Source: Sanderia malayensis
Taxonomy: Eukaryota > Cnidaria > Scyphozoa > Semaeostomeae > Pelagiidae
NCBI GenBank assembly: GCA_013076295.1
Contig: RQOL01000531.1
Coordinates: forward strand, 2,108,001 to 2,172,000
DNA: 64,000 nucleotides
Reading direction: 5' to 3'
A model generated the notes under the pieces. It worked only from the letters and a program-made list of their open reading frames with translations, was not told the origin of the DNA and did not search any database. Made by a program: the position numbers and the translations under genes. Of this stretch, positions 52,210 through 64,000 are shown in pieces (positions within the stretch are counted from its first letter, which is position 1; each line of letters begins with the position of its first letter).

Positions 52210-55200
52210 TCAATAGACGATCTTGATCTCTTTCAAAACCAACGAGAATTCTCCTTCCACGAAATTCGGATTGGGCTTTCCATTGTCACCCAGCTTGCTG
52301 ACAATGAGCCCAATGGTATCCACTTTCTCCGTATCCAACTTCCCCGGGGCAGACAGCACGTGGCCAAACATGGTTGGCCAGAAAGTGGAAATGTGCAGAA
52401 AGACTAGCGAGTAGTCCTTCTGATTCGGCTCAAGGATGATCTGTGATTGGTAATTGAAAGCGCGCAACTTCGCCTCCGATGCAAGCTGCAGTTTCACGCA
52501 GCATTGTCGCTCGTGCGTGTTTTTCACAGTGACTATGAATCCTGTGCAGCCTTTTAGGACCTTTCTCATTTCCTCCACGCTTTCTGCGTGGAATCGCACG
52601 CTCGCAAACCCGCCCTTCCGTGCGGTGGACACGCTGCCTTTGAACGTGGCCCCTTCGGTTCCAACGTCGAACTCCGATTGACTTTCCCCACCCATTATCG
52701 TATCGTTGAGTAGTTTATGTTCGAGCTTGATCGCAACCTCTTTTCCGCTCGTGAAATCAAGCAACACAGCTTCTTTTGTTATTGCTTCTTTACTTGCGCA
52801 TGCACCAGCATTCTTTCCTGCATCTTCGTTGTAAACTTCAGGCAATCTGACTTCGTCGTATATATAATCCAATGCCTTGCGCAGGGCGAATAGCTTGATG
52901 GTCTGTTCGCAGTCGCTTTCCGCCTTCTCCACGGCATCTTTCAGCATTTTCGAAGACTGCTCGGATAGCTCTTTGTAGTTGATGATGCTCTTACAGGCTT
53001 TTAAATACAGCTGGAGTTGATGTGCAGAAGAATTAGGCCCTTTTATTGCCGTGACGAGTGTGATCACGTTGCTGATCTGTTTGTGTACTGGATGGAAACC
53101 AACATCGGTGATACCGCAGTACATCTCGACGTACGCATCGTACACTGCATCCAACGTCGTCCGCAGTCCCCACGCCGCATCGTGAGCATCTGTTACGCCT
53201 TCGTGGTCTGCCAAACCTTCTTCAAGTACCTCCACCAAATTCTGTGGCATCTTTGTCTGTCGTTTGTTTTTGAGCACGCTCTTTATGGCACTCTTGAAGA
53301 GAACCGAACACATGCTCGATTTGCCCGTGTTCATCATTGGTCCGCCCATCGCTAGAACCGACCGCAGGTTCGTCATCATTCTCAGGACAGCGCGGTCTTG
53401 CGGATTCGAATGAAACGTCGACCTGGAATAACATGAATCACATGACAGTGAAGCCCTGGTAGCAACTTAATTCTCATAATAATAATCATGACCTTACCCG
53501 ATGACGAGCAAAGCTCGAAGCGTTGTTTAACATGTCATTATTCAACTGTATACAATTGTCGTATTCTTAAGACAGGTCTGGTCAAAAAATATCGACCCTA
53601 CAACACGCAAAAGGATCTTACTGCTATTATTTGAAGGTACTGATCTGAAGAAGCAACAGCAAATCTTCTCCAATGCGGCGTTTCTCTTCAATGCGGCGTT
53701 CCTATTTATAATGCGGCGCATGCATTTGTCCTCTTGCCTTTATAGCGCATTGTAACAAAAGAAACAATACAGGAAAGGAAGGATGTACGCAATCCGTCTA
53801 CAATGCAACCAATAAATTCCAGACTTTCACATTCCATTTCGTTGTATTCGTTACATTTCCACCAACAAATTTTGTTATGGTCGTTTTCAAACAAAAGACC
53901 AACAATATGAGCCATCTGTACCACTTATATTAAAATTGGTACAGAGCCTAGAGGATGACATTAGCAAAATGTGGTGGAAATATCATAATATGTTGTCTTT
54001 CAAAATGTTTGTTGCACGAGAAATTGTACACATTTTACTGTTTACAAGTCAGATTGATATTATAAAAATCCTGGAAAGGTAACAAGAATGCTTCGTTGTA
54101 TCAACAGTTAAACTTCGTTGTATCAAAGGTAATAGCTTTTCTGTGAAGCAGTTCAAGGAGTTTGTTAGTTCGTTATGCCTGGAAGAAGCAATATATTAGG
54201 ATTTTGTTGATTTTTAGACCCAATGTATGCATGTGGAGACACAAGAAGACAAAACAAGACAAAGTGTCTCAAATATCAACTATATAATAGTATATATAAT
54301 AATCATTAATGCATATAAATTATTCAAAAATGTACAAGAGTAATGTAGTATGAACGAGAATGAATAGATAACTGGTTGTGTGGGAAGAAAACTTAGTAAG
54401 AGCAGATAAGAAGTCTGGTAACTAGTAATTTTTCTCATGATGATTGACATGGTGTACATTTTCGTCAACGGCGTCTAGAACTGTAGAATAAGCTGTAGAA
54501 TTGTTATACCTTTGCGTATCCTAAACGAGCTTCATTGATAACCTTTGAATTCCATTGCTAATTCTTCTCTCTATCCCTTTAGTATTTTTTCATTCTCAAT
54601 TTTGCTCTCTGTTCTGTTTCTTATTTTTTGTTCTAATATATTATCTATGCTATTGTCATTCATCTGTTCACAGGACAAGCGATAAATTTGAAGAATTTGA
54701 TTTCAAGGCTTCTCAGTGAATGCTTTTAGCAGTTTAGTGATTAAATTCTTGATGTAATTGGCCTTTCTCAAACTCTTTTATGCTGCGTTATCTCTTTATC
54801 TACCTGGCGCCTTACTGTTCGCGATGTTCGCTTTCAACGTGAGTATTGGCCATCGAAATTATGATCTTATCGCCGAAGGAGCAGGGGCAAGGTACGGAAT
54901 CAACTACATTCGCTTTCTCGAAGCAAACATCTTCGGTTAGCAAATGTGTCTTGGGGGAAAATTACGCGAAATAAAGAGTGCATATTTTATTCTGTACAAA
55001 CATATAAAATTTGCAAGTTTGCGAGATTTATGAAAGATTAAAAAATAATAATAGCGAAGTGGTGAAATTATCTAATCATATTATTGAGAAAAGATTTCAC
55101 GATAATTAAAGGCAGATGTTTTTTTGTTGTTGATGAATGAGAGTCGTTGAAAGTAACTGCCTGCCTTCTAGAAAAGATGTTTTGCTGTTTTTTTTTCGTT

Positions 55201-55502
55201 ACCGCAATTTGCAAATCTTTGGAAGAGCAGAATATTCAGCAGCACTGCTTAAAGGAAATGTTTTGTCAAAAAATTTAAGTTTTTTACGAAGAAGAGGGCA
55301 TTTTCAGTTTGCTATCTCGTGTCACAATTACCGAATACTTAAAATCAGGAGCATTAAAACTTTAATTCTTGTGGTATTAAAGGTTTCCACCAAACTTGTC
55401 TGCTGAAAAAAAAGGAATATAATTTTGGAAATAGATTACTTACCCTTCTTTATCAAGGTCTGCATTAGTGAAATTCGTTGCTGATCCACTAGATTCGGAC
55501 AT
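52210..55502 (-). CDS. CIA30-domain protein with a novel N-terminal helical region
   Basis: Two exons (55502-55444 and 53422-52210) join in frame to 423 residues. The start MSESSGSATNFTNADLDKE comes from the short first exon. Residues of about 35-225 (SMCSVLFKSAIKSVLKNK and following) look helical and match no domain I recognise. The C-terminal third carries the CIA30 pattern: LLDFTSGKEV, then LNDTIMGGESQSEF, GGFASVRF and a beta-rich remainder. CIA30 is named after a complex I assembly factor (NDUFAF1), but this protein has no obvious mitochondrial presequence and may work elsewhere. The large coding exon is GC-richer than its flanks. A CIA30-type sugar-binding-like fold is a family inference. 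Confidence 0.85.
53659..53823. repeat. Long direct repeat, copy 2
   Basis: Second copy of 51695-51843, in the intron of the CIA30-domain gene. It starts with a local triplication of AATGCGGCG-type motifs. Confidence 0.85.
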
Positions 55503-56796
55503 TTCTGAACTAAACTTTTTTAGCAAGCGATAACAGAATTTGTTGCTGTTTCCGACCAGTAGTTTCTTACAACGGGCAGGGAAATACGAGTTGCAGGCCT
55601 AGTCAATTTATCAACTTCAACCTACGTTCTTCAAGCTGGCAAATGATGGATGAATTTCCCGAAAACATTTAAAACAACAGCAAGTGAATAATGGACTGCT
55701 GGTTGAGTTGCGAAAGCTTATAGGTGCAGATGTTCAAGCCATTTCCGGAACCAAGAATTTGATTGGCGAACCTGCTATTGAAATTCATGTTTTGGAAATC
55801 ATTGAAGCAAAACAAAGCATTGCTTTTAACTCAAAACAACAACAACAACATATATTTTGACACATCTTGGGGGTTTCCAATCTTTTATCAGACATTTTTA
55901 TTGTTTAAAGAAGTTACGTTGTCAGATATAACTTTGTTTTGAGTCGAAATCAAATATTTTTTCGAAATATTTATTTTTGAACACAGCCATTTATTCATTT
56001 GTGAACACAGCCAAGCCTAATGATTTTTTTCGAAATGTTTACTTTTTGAAATCGACGTCGAAAAAATGTTTCGTTTGCAAAGTGAACCAGATTATGTTTT
56101 GTAATAGAACACACCAGAAGTATTATTGTAAAAACGTTTAATTTTGACATTTAATATCCCTGATAAATCTTTGTGATCATTATCTTTTCAGACAGGTGAA
56201 AACGAGCAACGATATTTATAAAGATATTTTGAGAATAGATAATTCAAACAACCGTATTCTTTCACATGTTCAAAAGATATTTGTTTTATTTAGTTTTTCA
56301 TTATTTATAATCATATTTTTTATTTTTGAAAAATAAGCGTTCCTTCGTTTACAGCTGCAATACATTATGTTTTTTGTGATTTGCTTGCAAAACAATAAAA
56401 TTGAAGTGCAATTTTTATTTTGCTTCCGAGGACAGATTAATATATTTTGAATTAAATAAATAAAAGTCAGCATTTGCTAATAATCAGTTTTATTTTATTA
56501 TTGTTTACTTTGTTATACATATTTTGAAGTTTTATTAATATTTAACTCAACCATTTTGGATAAAGAAACAGTTGTTATTTAGTGCAGTTGGTTTGAGAGC
56601 AAGTCTGATAACATGCATATTTATATGAAAGAGAAGGGAAGGAGAGAACAGTGCAATCAAGAAAAACAACATGGCGACTGTTTTGCAAACCTGAGAGAGG
56701 TTCACATTTGAATAATTAAATCTAAATTGTACAAATCAAATGCAGAACTTCAAACAGGCAAAGTTTCAAGCACAAAACTATTCTAATTCATAATTG
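55503..56796. other. Intergenic, AT-rich, with one ATG-less open frame
   Basis: Upstream of the CIA30 gene and downstream of DR1 (-). A 69-codon + strand frame (55654-55860) without ATG ends in a CAA run. The rest is AT-rich, with no gene recognised. Confidence 0.45.
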
Positions 56797-57855
56797 TCAT
56801 GTGTTGTTGTCTGATATGGTGTCAGATATATCTTGGCCATTTGATTTTCTTGGCTCTTGAATCACAGAAGTAGCCACACTATATAGTGACTTGTTTTGTT
56901 CATTTATAGCTGCAGTAGTAGTAGCAATAGAAGTAGCTGAACTTGAATTGGCAGTAGTATGAGTCATCATGTTATCAGGTTGATGTTGATACATCTGTTG
57001 TGGCAATACACCTTGTTGTGGTGGCAATGCACCTTGTTGTGGTGGCAATGCACCTTGTTGTTGCATTTGCATCCATTCTTCTTGAGCTTGTTTAAATTTT
57101 GCTTGTGCAAACATGGCCTCCTGTTGTCTCAACAACTCTTCCTGTGGTATACCTGAAGAAAAAGAAATTGAAAACAACTGCTCAATGTTTGATTTCATCA
57201 CAGAAAAACTCCACCTGCCATGAAACATATCTTCTTTTTACAGCCTGTTAATGCCACACAAATTAAGTGATCTTATGTTGAATGCAACTTGCAAGGATTT
57301 GCATCACTTTTGATTTGAATATAATGTTAGACTTGTATGTGGCAAATAAATGTCTACCTTGAATCACATTGAGTGTGCAGAGAGAATGGAACCTACACAC
57401 CCGATTATTTGCGGTGCTGGAGGCACGTTTGAAGTTTAATCTATCAGACTATCTAGATGGAATCAAATCAAAACAACAGCCAGAAAATATGTACCTAGGT
57501 TTTCAAGTCTGTTGCTCTTCTTTTTGGTTGACGCTCGAGATTTGAATTGAGCATGGACACCCTTTATATCCTCAAGATATTGTGTGAAGCCTAAGCTGCC
57601 CAGGGCGGCAATAATATGGTCAGGAGATATAGTTTTCTTTGTCTGTTTGTTACAAATTTCATTTGCCTCTGACGATATAAGATGAATAAACTCTTTACAG
57701 CAGGTTAAGATAAGTTCTCTTGCATCATTAGACACCCTGATATTCGGTATTATTTCCTTTATCATCTTATTCACGGCAGCACGAGGCAAACTAACATCAT
57801 CTTCTGGGTTTTGTTGAGAAGCATCATGAGCTGGACCTGGTATGTTGGCAGCCAT
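56797..57855 (-). CDS. DR1: DR1 / NC2-beta, negative cofactor of TBP
   Basis: Two exons (57855-57495, 57152-56797) give 238 residues; human DR1 has 176. The histone fold spans about residues 22-105: SLPRAAVNKMIKEIIPNIRV, DARELILTCCKEFIHLISSE, KTISPDHIIAALGSLGF. This is the H2B-like half that pairs with DRAP1 (NC2-alpha), and the dimer locks TBP on promoters. The second exon begins GIPQEELLRQQEAMFAQAK, matching the family's Q/A-rich C-terminus. It continues with a local three-fold PQQGALP-type repeat and an extra Ser/Thr tail that makes the protein long. Its start is 398 bp from TAPT1 in divergent orientation. Confidence 0.96.
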
Positions 57856-58253
57856 GTTGCAAAACTTCCTTTCTTTTTATTTTCTTCCGAGCTGGTGATA
57901 GCCTCTCTTGCAAGCTAAGCTTCTTTCATTCGCAACCTTAGCCTCTAAGATGGAGTTGCAGGTTGCGAATAAAAATGCTTTTATTAGATAAAGAGAATAT
58001 TCAAGTCTCTAATAAATAAATACTATTATTTCTTAGTAAATAATGGTGGCAAGGCACGTAGAAATTCTTGGTTTTTGGGACACAAGAGCAGAGCGAGCAT
58101 ACGACACAACAAGTACCAAAGAGAGGTTGAGTGACTCAAGCGTCGTCATAAGACAAAACAACAACAACAACCATAACATATGACTTCTTATCACACATGC
58201 CAAAAATGTTTATGATGATGGTGTGAATCTCTTGAAATTAATTTAATGAACAA
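57856..58253. promoter_or_regulatory. Divergent promoter region DR1/TAPT1
   Basis: 398 bp separate the two start codons. No TATA box is evident. An inverted repeat GAAGCTTAGCTTGCAAG-like patch and AGGTTGCGAAT/ATTCGCAACCT pair is at about 57928-57972. A shared promoter is inferred from the spacing. Confidence 0.45.
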
Positions 58254-61200
58254 ATGATGGCAGAAGCTGAAAATGCAAAGAGCAATGATTACGATGGCCC
58301 TCCGAATGAGCGAGAAAATCAAGCAAGTCCAAAAAGAGGTATGCTTAAAATATACACGACGTAATTAGTTTTATGTTACATAACCCGCTCGCGTGTGTGC
58401 ACACCCACCCACCAGCCCGACCTCACCTACACCAACACAACACGTGCACCAAAGAAGGCAGGCGATAATGCCTAAGCAATAATGCCTTACTCGACAGTTT
58501 TAATAACTTGATGCTTATTTTCTTTATCTGCCCTCACCATGATCGTCACAACACTCAATAATTATAATCAAGATCATGAACGATTATAGTCACGAAGGTT
58601 ATCGTATTTTAAAGTCATTATGATTATTGCCTTAATCTCACCATTGTTAGGTTCATCCTCAACCATTTTTCAGTTTCCAGTCAATCGTTATCTTTATTGC
58701 TTTCTCCATGAACCTTATCATATTTATCAGATTTGTTGTTATGACTATTGTTTCGTTTTCATTGGTCATAGAGAGGCGATGATGGTGGTTATTATTATTA
58801 TTGCTATTATTATTGACTTATAGTGATGAAGAATTTGAATTTGGTATACCTAAAATACTAAAATAGAATGTTTGAATGTTTTTTGCAGGTCCTTCTTTAT
58901 TGTCGTATGTTGTTGAGGAAATCAAAAGAGATTACATGCTGGAGTTTAATGAAAAGAAGCTTAGAGAAAGAAGGAAGCGAGTTTATACATTTATGAAGAC
59001 ACCAAGGGAGCTTGAAAAAGTAAGATTTATCATAATATTCATTTTTTAATTTATAAAACTACTATTAAAATAGAATTTATTCAATAAAGACAACAAGTTA
59101 TGCTGCTACTCAGAGTTTCATGCCTTTTATGCAATCGTCATTTAGCTCTACCAATACGGTATTGAGCACTTTAATTGCATTCAAGACATTAAAGAATTAT
59201 TACTAAAACTAGTATTATGTTCTTTGACTTGATGGTACCAAATTGTCAAGAAATATATACACATTTTTTTATTTTATTGGACTATTTTATATCATGTACT
59301 TAGAAGCTCTTTTGATTGAAGTGTTTTGTTTCAATTTCAGTTCATGGTATTTGGAGTCCTGCTATGTCTGGATGTTTACCTCTTCATATTCACATTTCTA
59401 CCCATCAGAGCAGTTTTGGCAATTTGCACATTCATCGCACGACTTTTCAAGTGCAACAGCAGGTGATAGAATAATTTACAGGTCACAGTGAAGTTTTTCA
59501 AGCCAGCTGCTCTTAGTGGAAATATTATTTTTTAAGAGTTTTTTTTCAACTTTGATGCCCTTCCCATGATGAAAGAACTGACTTATTTGAAATTTCTTTC
59601 AGGGTGACCTTTCTTGAACCTGTTCAAAAAGTTGACCTTCTAAAGGGTGTGTAACTTTTTACTAAATAAACTTTGAATTAAGCTTGTAAAAATACCAGTT
59701 GAGAATCTGGCATATCCAAGAAAAAAGTATTCTTGTTTGCATTTATTTACATGATGGCTTTTTTAGACACAGTGGAAACATAAATCTAAGTTCCCAAAAC
59801 AGCCACTTTGTTTGACCATCATTTTTATTTTAACATTTTTTCCACACTGGACCATTCCCTTTCCTATTCTCCTTTGTTTATTTTTTCAGCTGTACACAGT
59901 TTGTTGATTTATGTCTTGTTATCTTCGCATTTTCAGCACTGCTTGTTATTACTTGCACCTTTGGTATGCTGCAAATTGATACATCAGTCTTGTACCACAT
60001 TGTCAGAGGACAGTCGGTCATCAAGCTGTACGTTGTCTACAATATGCTTGACGTGAGTCTATCAACGTTTAATCAGTACTGCCAAAGCAAATTTCGCGTT
60101 TAATTTTGAATTTTGCGAGTCTATTAGGATTGCCAAGCAGTTTTCCAAAGCAAATTTCGCGTTTAATTTTGCGTTTTGCGACTCTATCAAGATTGCCAAG
60201 CGGTTTTCCAAAGCAAATTTTACAATTAAGCATAACAATATTGCTTTGTTATCATACCACATCCTTTACACTGCTTATCTTATCTCCATTCGTCATGCGT
60301 TTATAACTGGTTTCAAGGCAAAACTATATTCACGTTTAAGCTGTTAGCTACTTAAGAAATTGAAAATAGACGAAGATAAATATAATTGAGTTGCCTTGTT
60401 TATTCTCAATTTCTTATAGAAATAAGCTTTTCCTACTCATTTATTAACTATTTTTCTACTTATTTATTGACTATTTTCCTATTCATTTATTATTTCTTCT
60501 TGAGTATGCACAGCGCAGTGTTTTTCATGTTTAAGTTGCTGCACCACGAAATCACGTTATTTCATGAATTTTTTCAGATGGCTGACAAACTTCTGGCTTC
60601 GTTCGGCCAGGATCTTCTAGATGCGCTTTATTACACAGCGACTGAGCCGAAAGGAAGGAAAAGGGAGCACATGGGAATTATTCCTCATTTCATGCTATCT
60701 CTCGTATATGTCTGTATCCTTTTTGCTGGGTTAAGATTCTTACCATATGAAATGTTAGCCAATGCCAAGAAATATAATCAAGGAAGCATCAGCTTACATA
60801 TATTACGTTAGCAGGAAAACATGAACTTTTTTTCGACAGTTTTTCAAACGAAACTGGTGCCAATGTCTCTCTGCTTTCGAAAAATCACCATGCATCTTAT
60901 GAGAGTGTTTCTTACCATATATTATACGTATATTTCTCATACTAATATCAGGGCTACAATTTTTCATGTTGTGAATATTATATCGCCTTGACTTCATTTC
61001 TTCAGATCTACACAGTTTGCTGAACTTAGCCCAAGCAATCGTGCTTAACGTCGCCTTGAATTCGTTCAACAAGGCTTTGCTTACTATTATGATATCTAAC
61101 CAGGTTTTTTAACAATGATTTATAAGTGACCTCTCGTTTACACGAAACTGCTGAAGATTCACTGATGTATTGCTAAGCGTGCTTTTTAGCTGGATCCTCT

Positions 61201-63906
61201 GGCTGCGTTTGTTTCGCTCCATGGAGATGTAGTTGACATCTCGAACCATCAAGGGAAATTTTCGAGATAGCGAGTGCTCGAAATAACGAATACCCTAACC
61301 ATACTATATATTAAATTGAGAAAGCGAATGCTTGAGAGAGTGGGCAGTCTAGATAGTGGATGTCAGCTGTATGTATTTTTCCAATCGAAAAATATGTATT
61401 ATATATTATTTGTTTCAGTTTGTCGAAATAAAAGGCAGTGTTTTCAAGCGGGTTGAGAGGAACAATTTATTTCAAATTTCTTGCAGTGGTAAATATTGAC
61501 TCTCCTTCTTATTATTCAAACTAAAAGGCCTATTTACGGTTGCAAATATTCGAGATGTGTTTCTGAATGAAGTTGCAGAATGTCATAAACATTTTAGAGA
61601 CTTACTTTGCTTACTTTGTTGTCGTTTAATTATTTTGAACCATTTTTTGTAACTTTTGTAGATGCAAGAGAAAGGTTCCACTACGTTAATCTAATTCTGA
61701 TTGTCTTCATGAGGAACATGACTGAGTTCAATTGGGAAGTTGGTGAGTTTCATACCTTATTATTATCACATATGCATGTTGAGTTTAAATACAAGAAGAT
61801 ATCTTCATTTTTATATGAAGAACCTTCACTTTGAAGAGGTTTTGCAGCCACAGGCTTGCAACAGCGAAGCCAGCCTCGATTTCAAACTTACGTTGAAAAG
61901 TATTTTATGATGATAATGTTGATGCTCTTTAGAAATTTCTCGAACATTAACTTGTTAGAAACTGGTGGAAGGTTATAAACTGTTTACGTTTGCTCACATA
62001 GACCTGTATCCTCACCAAAATACGTCTTGTTGTCTTAAAGTTGTTTGTCTATATTTTCGTGTGTGTTTGAAAAACAAGCAGATGTTGATAGTTTTCTCAA
62101 TTTTCTTTGTTCATTCCCGAGTTCAAAAATAACATTAAATTGTAGAACACCAAAGCGGTATAACAGAAACCCACGATGACACTGAAATGTGATTCGTGTG
62201 GGCAGACAATGCACTTGCTCTCCATGTTCTCTTTTATCATTTTTTTCCACATCACAATTAACTTCGGTTCAAGTTTGCTTTGATCTTGCCGTGATGAACT
62301 TGATATCTCTGTTGCTCTGTACTTCCCCCGCATTACTGAGTTTTAAGCAATGGTTTTAAGTGTTCCGTACAGCTGTAAAGCTAGCTGTTTTTCAAGTGAA
62401 ATCTCCCATAAAGAGAAGCGTTGTTATTCATTGTGCCTAGTGTAGCATACTTTGATGCATGTTATTGCTTCTTTGATGACCTTATGGCTTCTTGCAGTTG
62501 CTTTGCAGACTCACTACATTGCGTCCCTGTGTCTCGTTCGTTTTTGCTCGCTCGTTTAAGGCACAAATGTGCATTATATACGTCCCTTGTGTTGAGCGAG
62601 TAACGAGCGAGGCACAGGGACGCAATGTAATGAGTCTAGTTGCTTTGCTTGTTATCAGTTAAATTGTTGTGCACTATTGTGCACAGTCGCCACCACTTCT
62701 CGAAATCCCCGAAATCTTGTGCTTTTCTCTATTTTTATCTCCATTCTGTCATTTTTATTCTGGTTTAGTTTTGACTTTATTATTACAGAAGTAGACCTCA
62801 GAAAGTGCTTTGTTGTTACTTGTTGTCATATTTTTTATCAAAGTTGTGTCTTCGCTCTGCCCACGGCATAGAGCACTGTTTTACCCAGTAAAAACAAACA
62901 AGATAACATACATATGACTTGACTTTACTATTATCATTTCAGAGTACATCTGGAGGTTCATCCCTGCTGCCAGCCTCGTAATGGGTTCAGAGTTTCTCGT
63001 TGACTGGTTTAAGCATGCATTTATCACCAAGTTCAATGACATCAAACCCGGGGTAGGTGTATTACAGAGAAAAGTGATAATCGTTTTGTATACTGTGTTA
63101 TCACTTCTATATCATTACAACAAGTGACATAGTTTATCAAGCAGTATGTATACATTTACTGTTATTTCAAATCAGGAACGTGCTTCTCACAGAAAAGCCC
63201 TAATTTTCATAATTTAATATTCACGAGATACCATGTTGTTTTAATTAAAATATTTATTGACAATTTGCATGATATTATTTTGTTTTGATGTTGTTTTCGT
63301 CTTCGATTTTTCAAGGTATACGAGACATATAGAGCTTCGCTTGCTCAAGACATAATACTAAATAAAGATGAAAACGTTCGTTGCTTCTAATTTATAATGA
63401 TTTATTCTTCATTTATTGTCTTGATTCGCTCCATTTTGCAACTCTTATTGGGTCTCAACCGATAGGTTCTTAACTACTTTGTTTCTTAGTTGCAAGGTTC
63501 TGTTGCCTTATCTACAATAGTGGATAAAAATAACAGGTCACTTAGAACTTTCGCAAGTTCTACACGTATCTTTCCTCCGCACAAATAATGTTGTCTTTAT
63601 AAACAGTTTTATATACAAAATCGACAAAGTTCTTTTTGCACGATGATCGCAAGTCTCTGCTTATGAGAGCAATATTGGGAGTGGGGGTTGAATAGAGCCC
63701 CCAAAAAGGAAGTTTACGGTTCCCAAGTCTTGTTTTCGCACTTTTACAAGTGCCCAAGGACGTTTGTCTACTATTGTATTTAAGAATTGTAAATCTTGAA
63801 GAAGTGGATCTTAATGTGTAATATTTTCTCCTTGTAGGTTTACACTGGTCACACGGACCAAATTTCACGGAAAATGGGTTTCAGCGCCTTGCCCATGGCA
63901 TGCCTT
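58254..63906 (+). CDS. TAPT1: TAPT1 homologue (multi-pass ER/ciliary membrane protein), 3' end outside window
   Basis: Twelve exons were traced: 58254-58338, 58889-59019, 59341-59462, 59603-59646, 59937-60052, 60578-60713, 61006-61103, 61419-61488, 61662-61742, 62943-63052, 63316-63375, 63838-63906; the last donor (GTACGT) leads out of the window. Conserved segments include RRKRVYTFMKTPRELEKFMV, FGVLLCLDVYLFIFTFLPIR, VRGQSVIKLYVVYNMLD, ADKLLASFGQDLLDALYYTA, GIIPHFMLSLVYV, LNSFNKALLTIMISNQFVEI, HAFITKFNDIKP and ISRKMGF, all in TAPT1/DUF747 order. TAPT1 is an ER-derived multi-pass protein linked to cilia and axial skeleton patterning in vertebrates. A second ATG directly follows the first (58257), so the start may be either. 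Confidence 0.95.
60084..60222. repeat. Tandem repeat, about 66-bp unit, two copies
   Basis: AAAGCAAATTTCGCGTTTAA then TTTTGCGA.TCTAT.A.GATTGCCAAGC.GTTTTCC is repeated in tandem within a TAPT1 intron. Confidence 0.8.
62507..62638. mobile_element. Palindromic MITE (GACTCATTACATTGCGTCC ends)
   Basis: The left arm AGACTCACTACATTGCGTCC and onward to CTCGTTCG pairs with the right arm CGAGCGAGGCACAGGGACGC then AATGTAATGAGTCT. It is a 132-bp near-palindrome in a TAPT1 intron. A shorter copy is at 22495-22588. Confidence 0.82.
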
Positions 63907-64000
63907 GTACGTTCTTAACATCGTAACGTTTTGAATGATATTGTCAACTTACTAACGTTTCTTCAGTTTTGCTAGCTTGTTTATTTATTTGTTTTTTTAT

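Overview
The window is nuclear DNA from an AT-rich animal genome. Every multi-exon gene has GT-AG introns, mostly 200-600 bp, with conserved phases. Two neighbouring genes encode secreted trypsin-like proteases carrying ShK-type six-cysteine modules, each on its own phase-1 exon. Together with CR1/Jockey-like LINE, hAT and TTAA-type transposons and TTAGGG-type repeats, this suggests a cnidarian, perhaps an anthozoan. The species is an inference. No prokaryotic, viral, organellar or CRISPR signal was seen.

Layout. 0-2 kb: last exon of PAN2 and the complete four-exon SNRPG, both on the + strand. 2.4-14.6 kb: a 31-exon + strand gene for a large single-pass membrane protein with a glycosylated ectodomain and a long, probably coiled-coil, cytoplasmic region. 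I could not identify it. 15.0-18.2 kb: NHP2 (-) and TMEM127 (+) in divergent orientation. 20.4-29.5 kb: DBF4 (-) divergent from a 17-finger C2H2 zinc-finger gene (+). 29.5-32.1 kb: no gene recognised. 32.2-48.7 kb: two tandem ShK-trypsin protease genes (-), with a TTAA-flanked transposon in the last intron of the first and a LINE, MITEs and a TTAGGG-rich minisatellite between them. 48.7-51.3 kb: a hAT-type element with a perfect 8-bp target duplication, itself hit by two other inverted-repeat elements. 52.2-55.5 kb: a two-exon gene (-) with a CIA30 domain. 56.8-63.9 kb: DR1 (-) divergent from TAPT1 (+), which runs off the right end.

The housekeeping genes cover mRNA deadenylation (PAN2), splicing (SNRPG), H/ACA snoRNP function (NHP2), endomembrane signalling (TMEM127), replication origin firing (DBF4), basal transcription repression (DR1) and a ciliary/ER membrane protein (TAPT1). 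They look like a chance neighbourhood, not a pathway cluster. Three of the four divergent gene starts share short intergenic regions (about 350-580 bp) that are likely bidirectional promoters. The least ordinary content is the unidentified membrane protein, the ShK-protease pair, the CIA30 fusion and the nested transposons. Exon coordinates were derived by reading splice sites by hand and checking that phases add up. No database search was possible.
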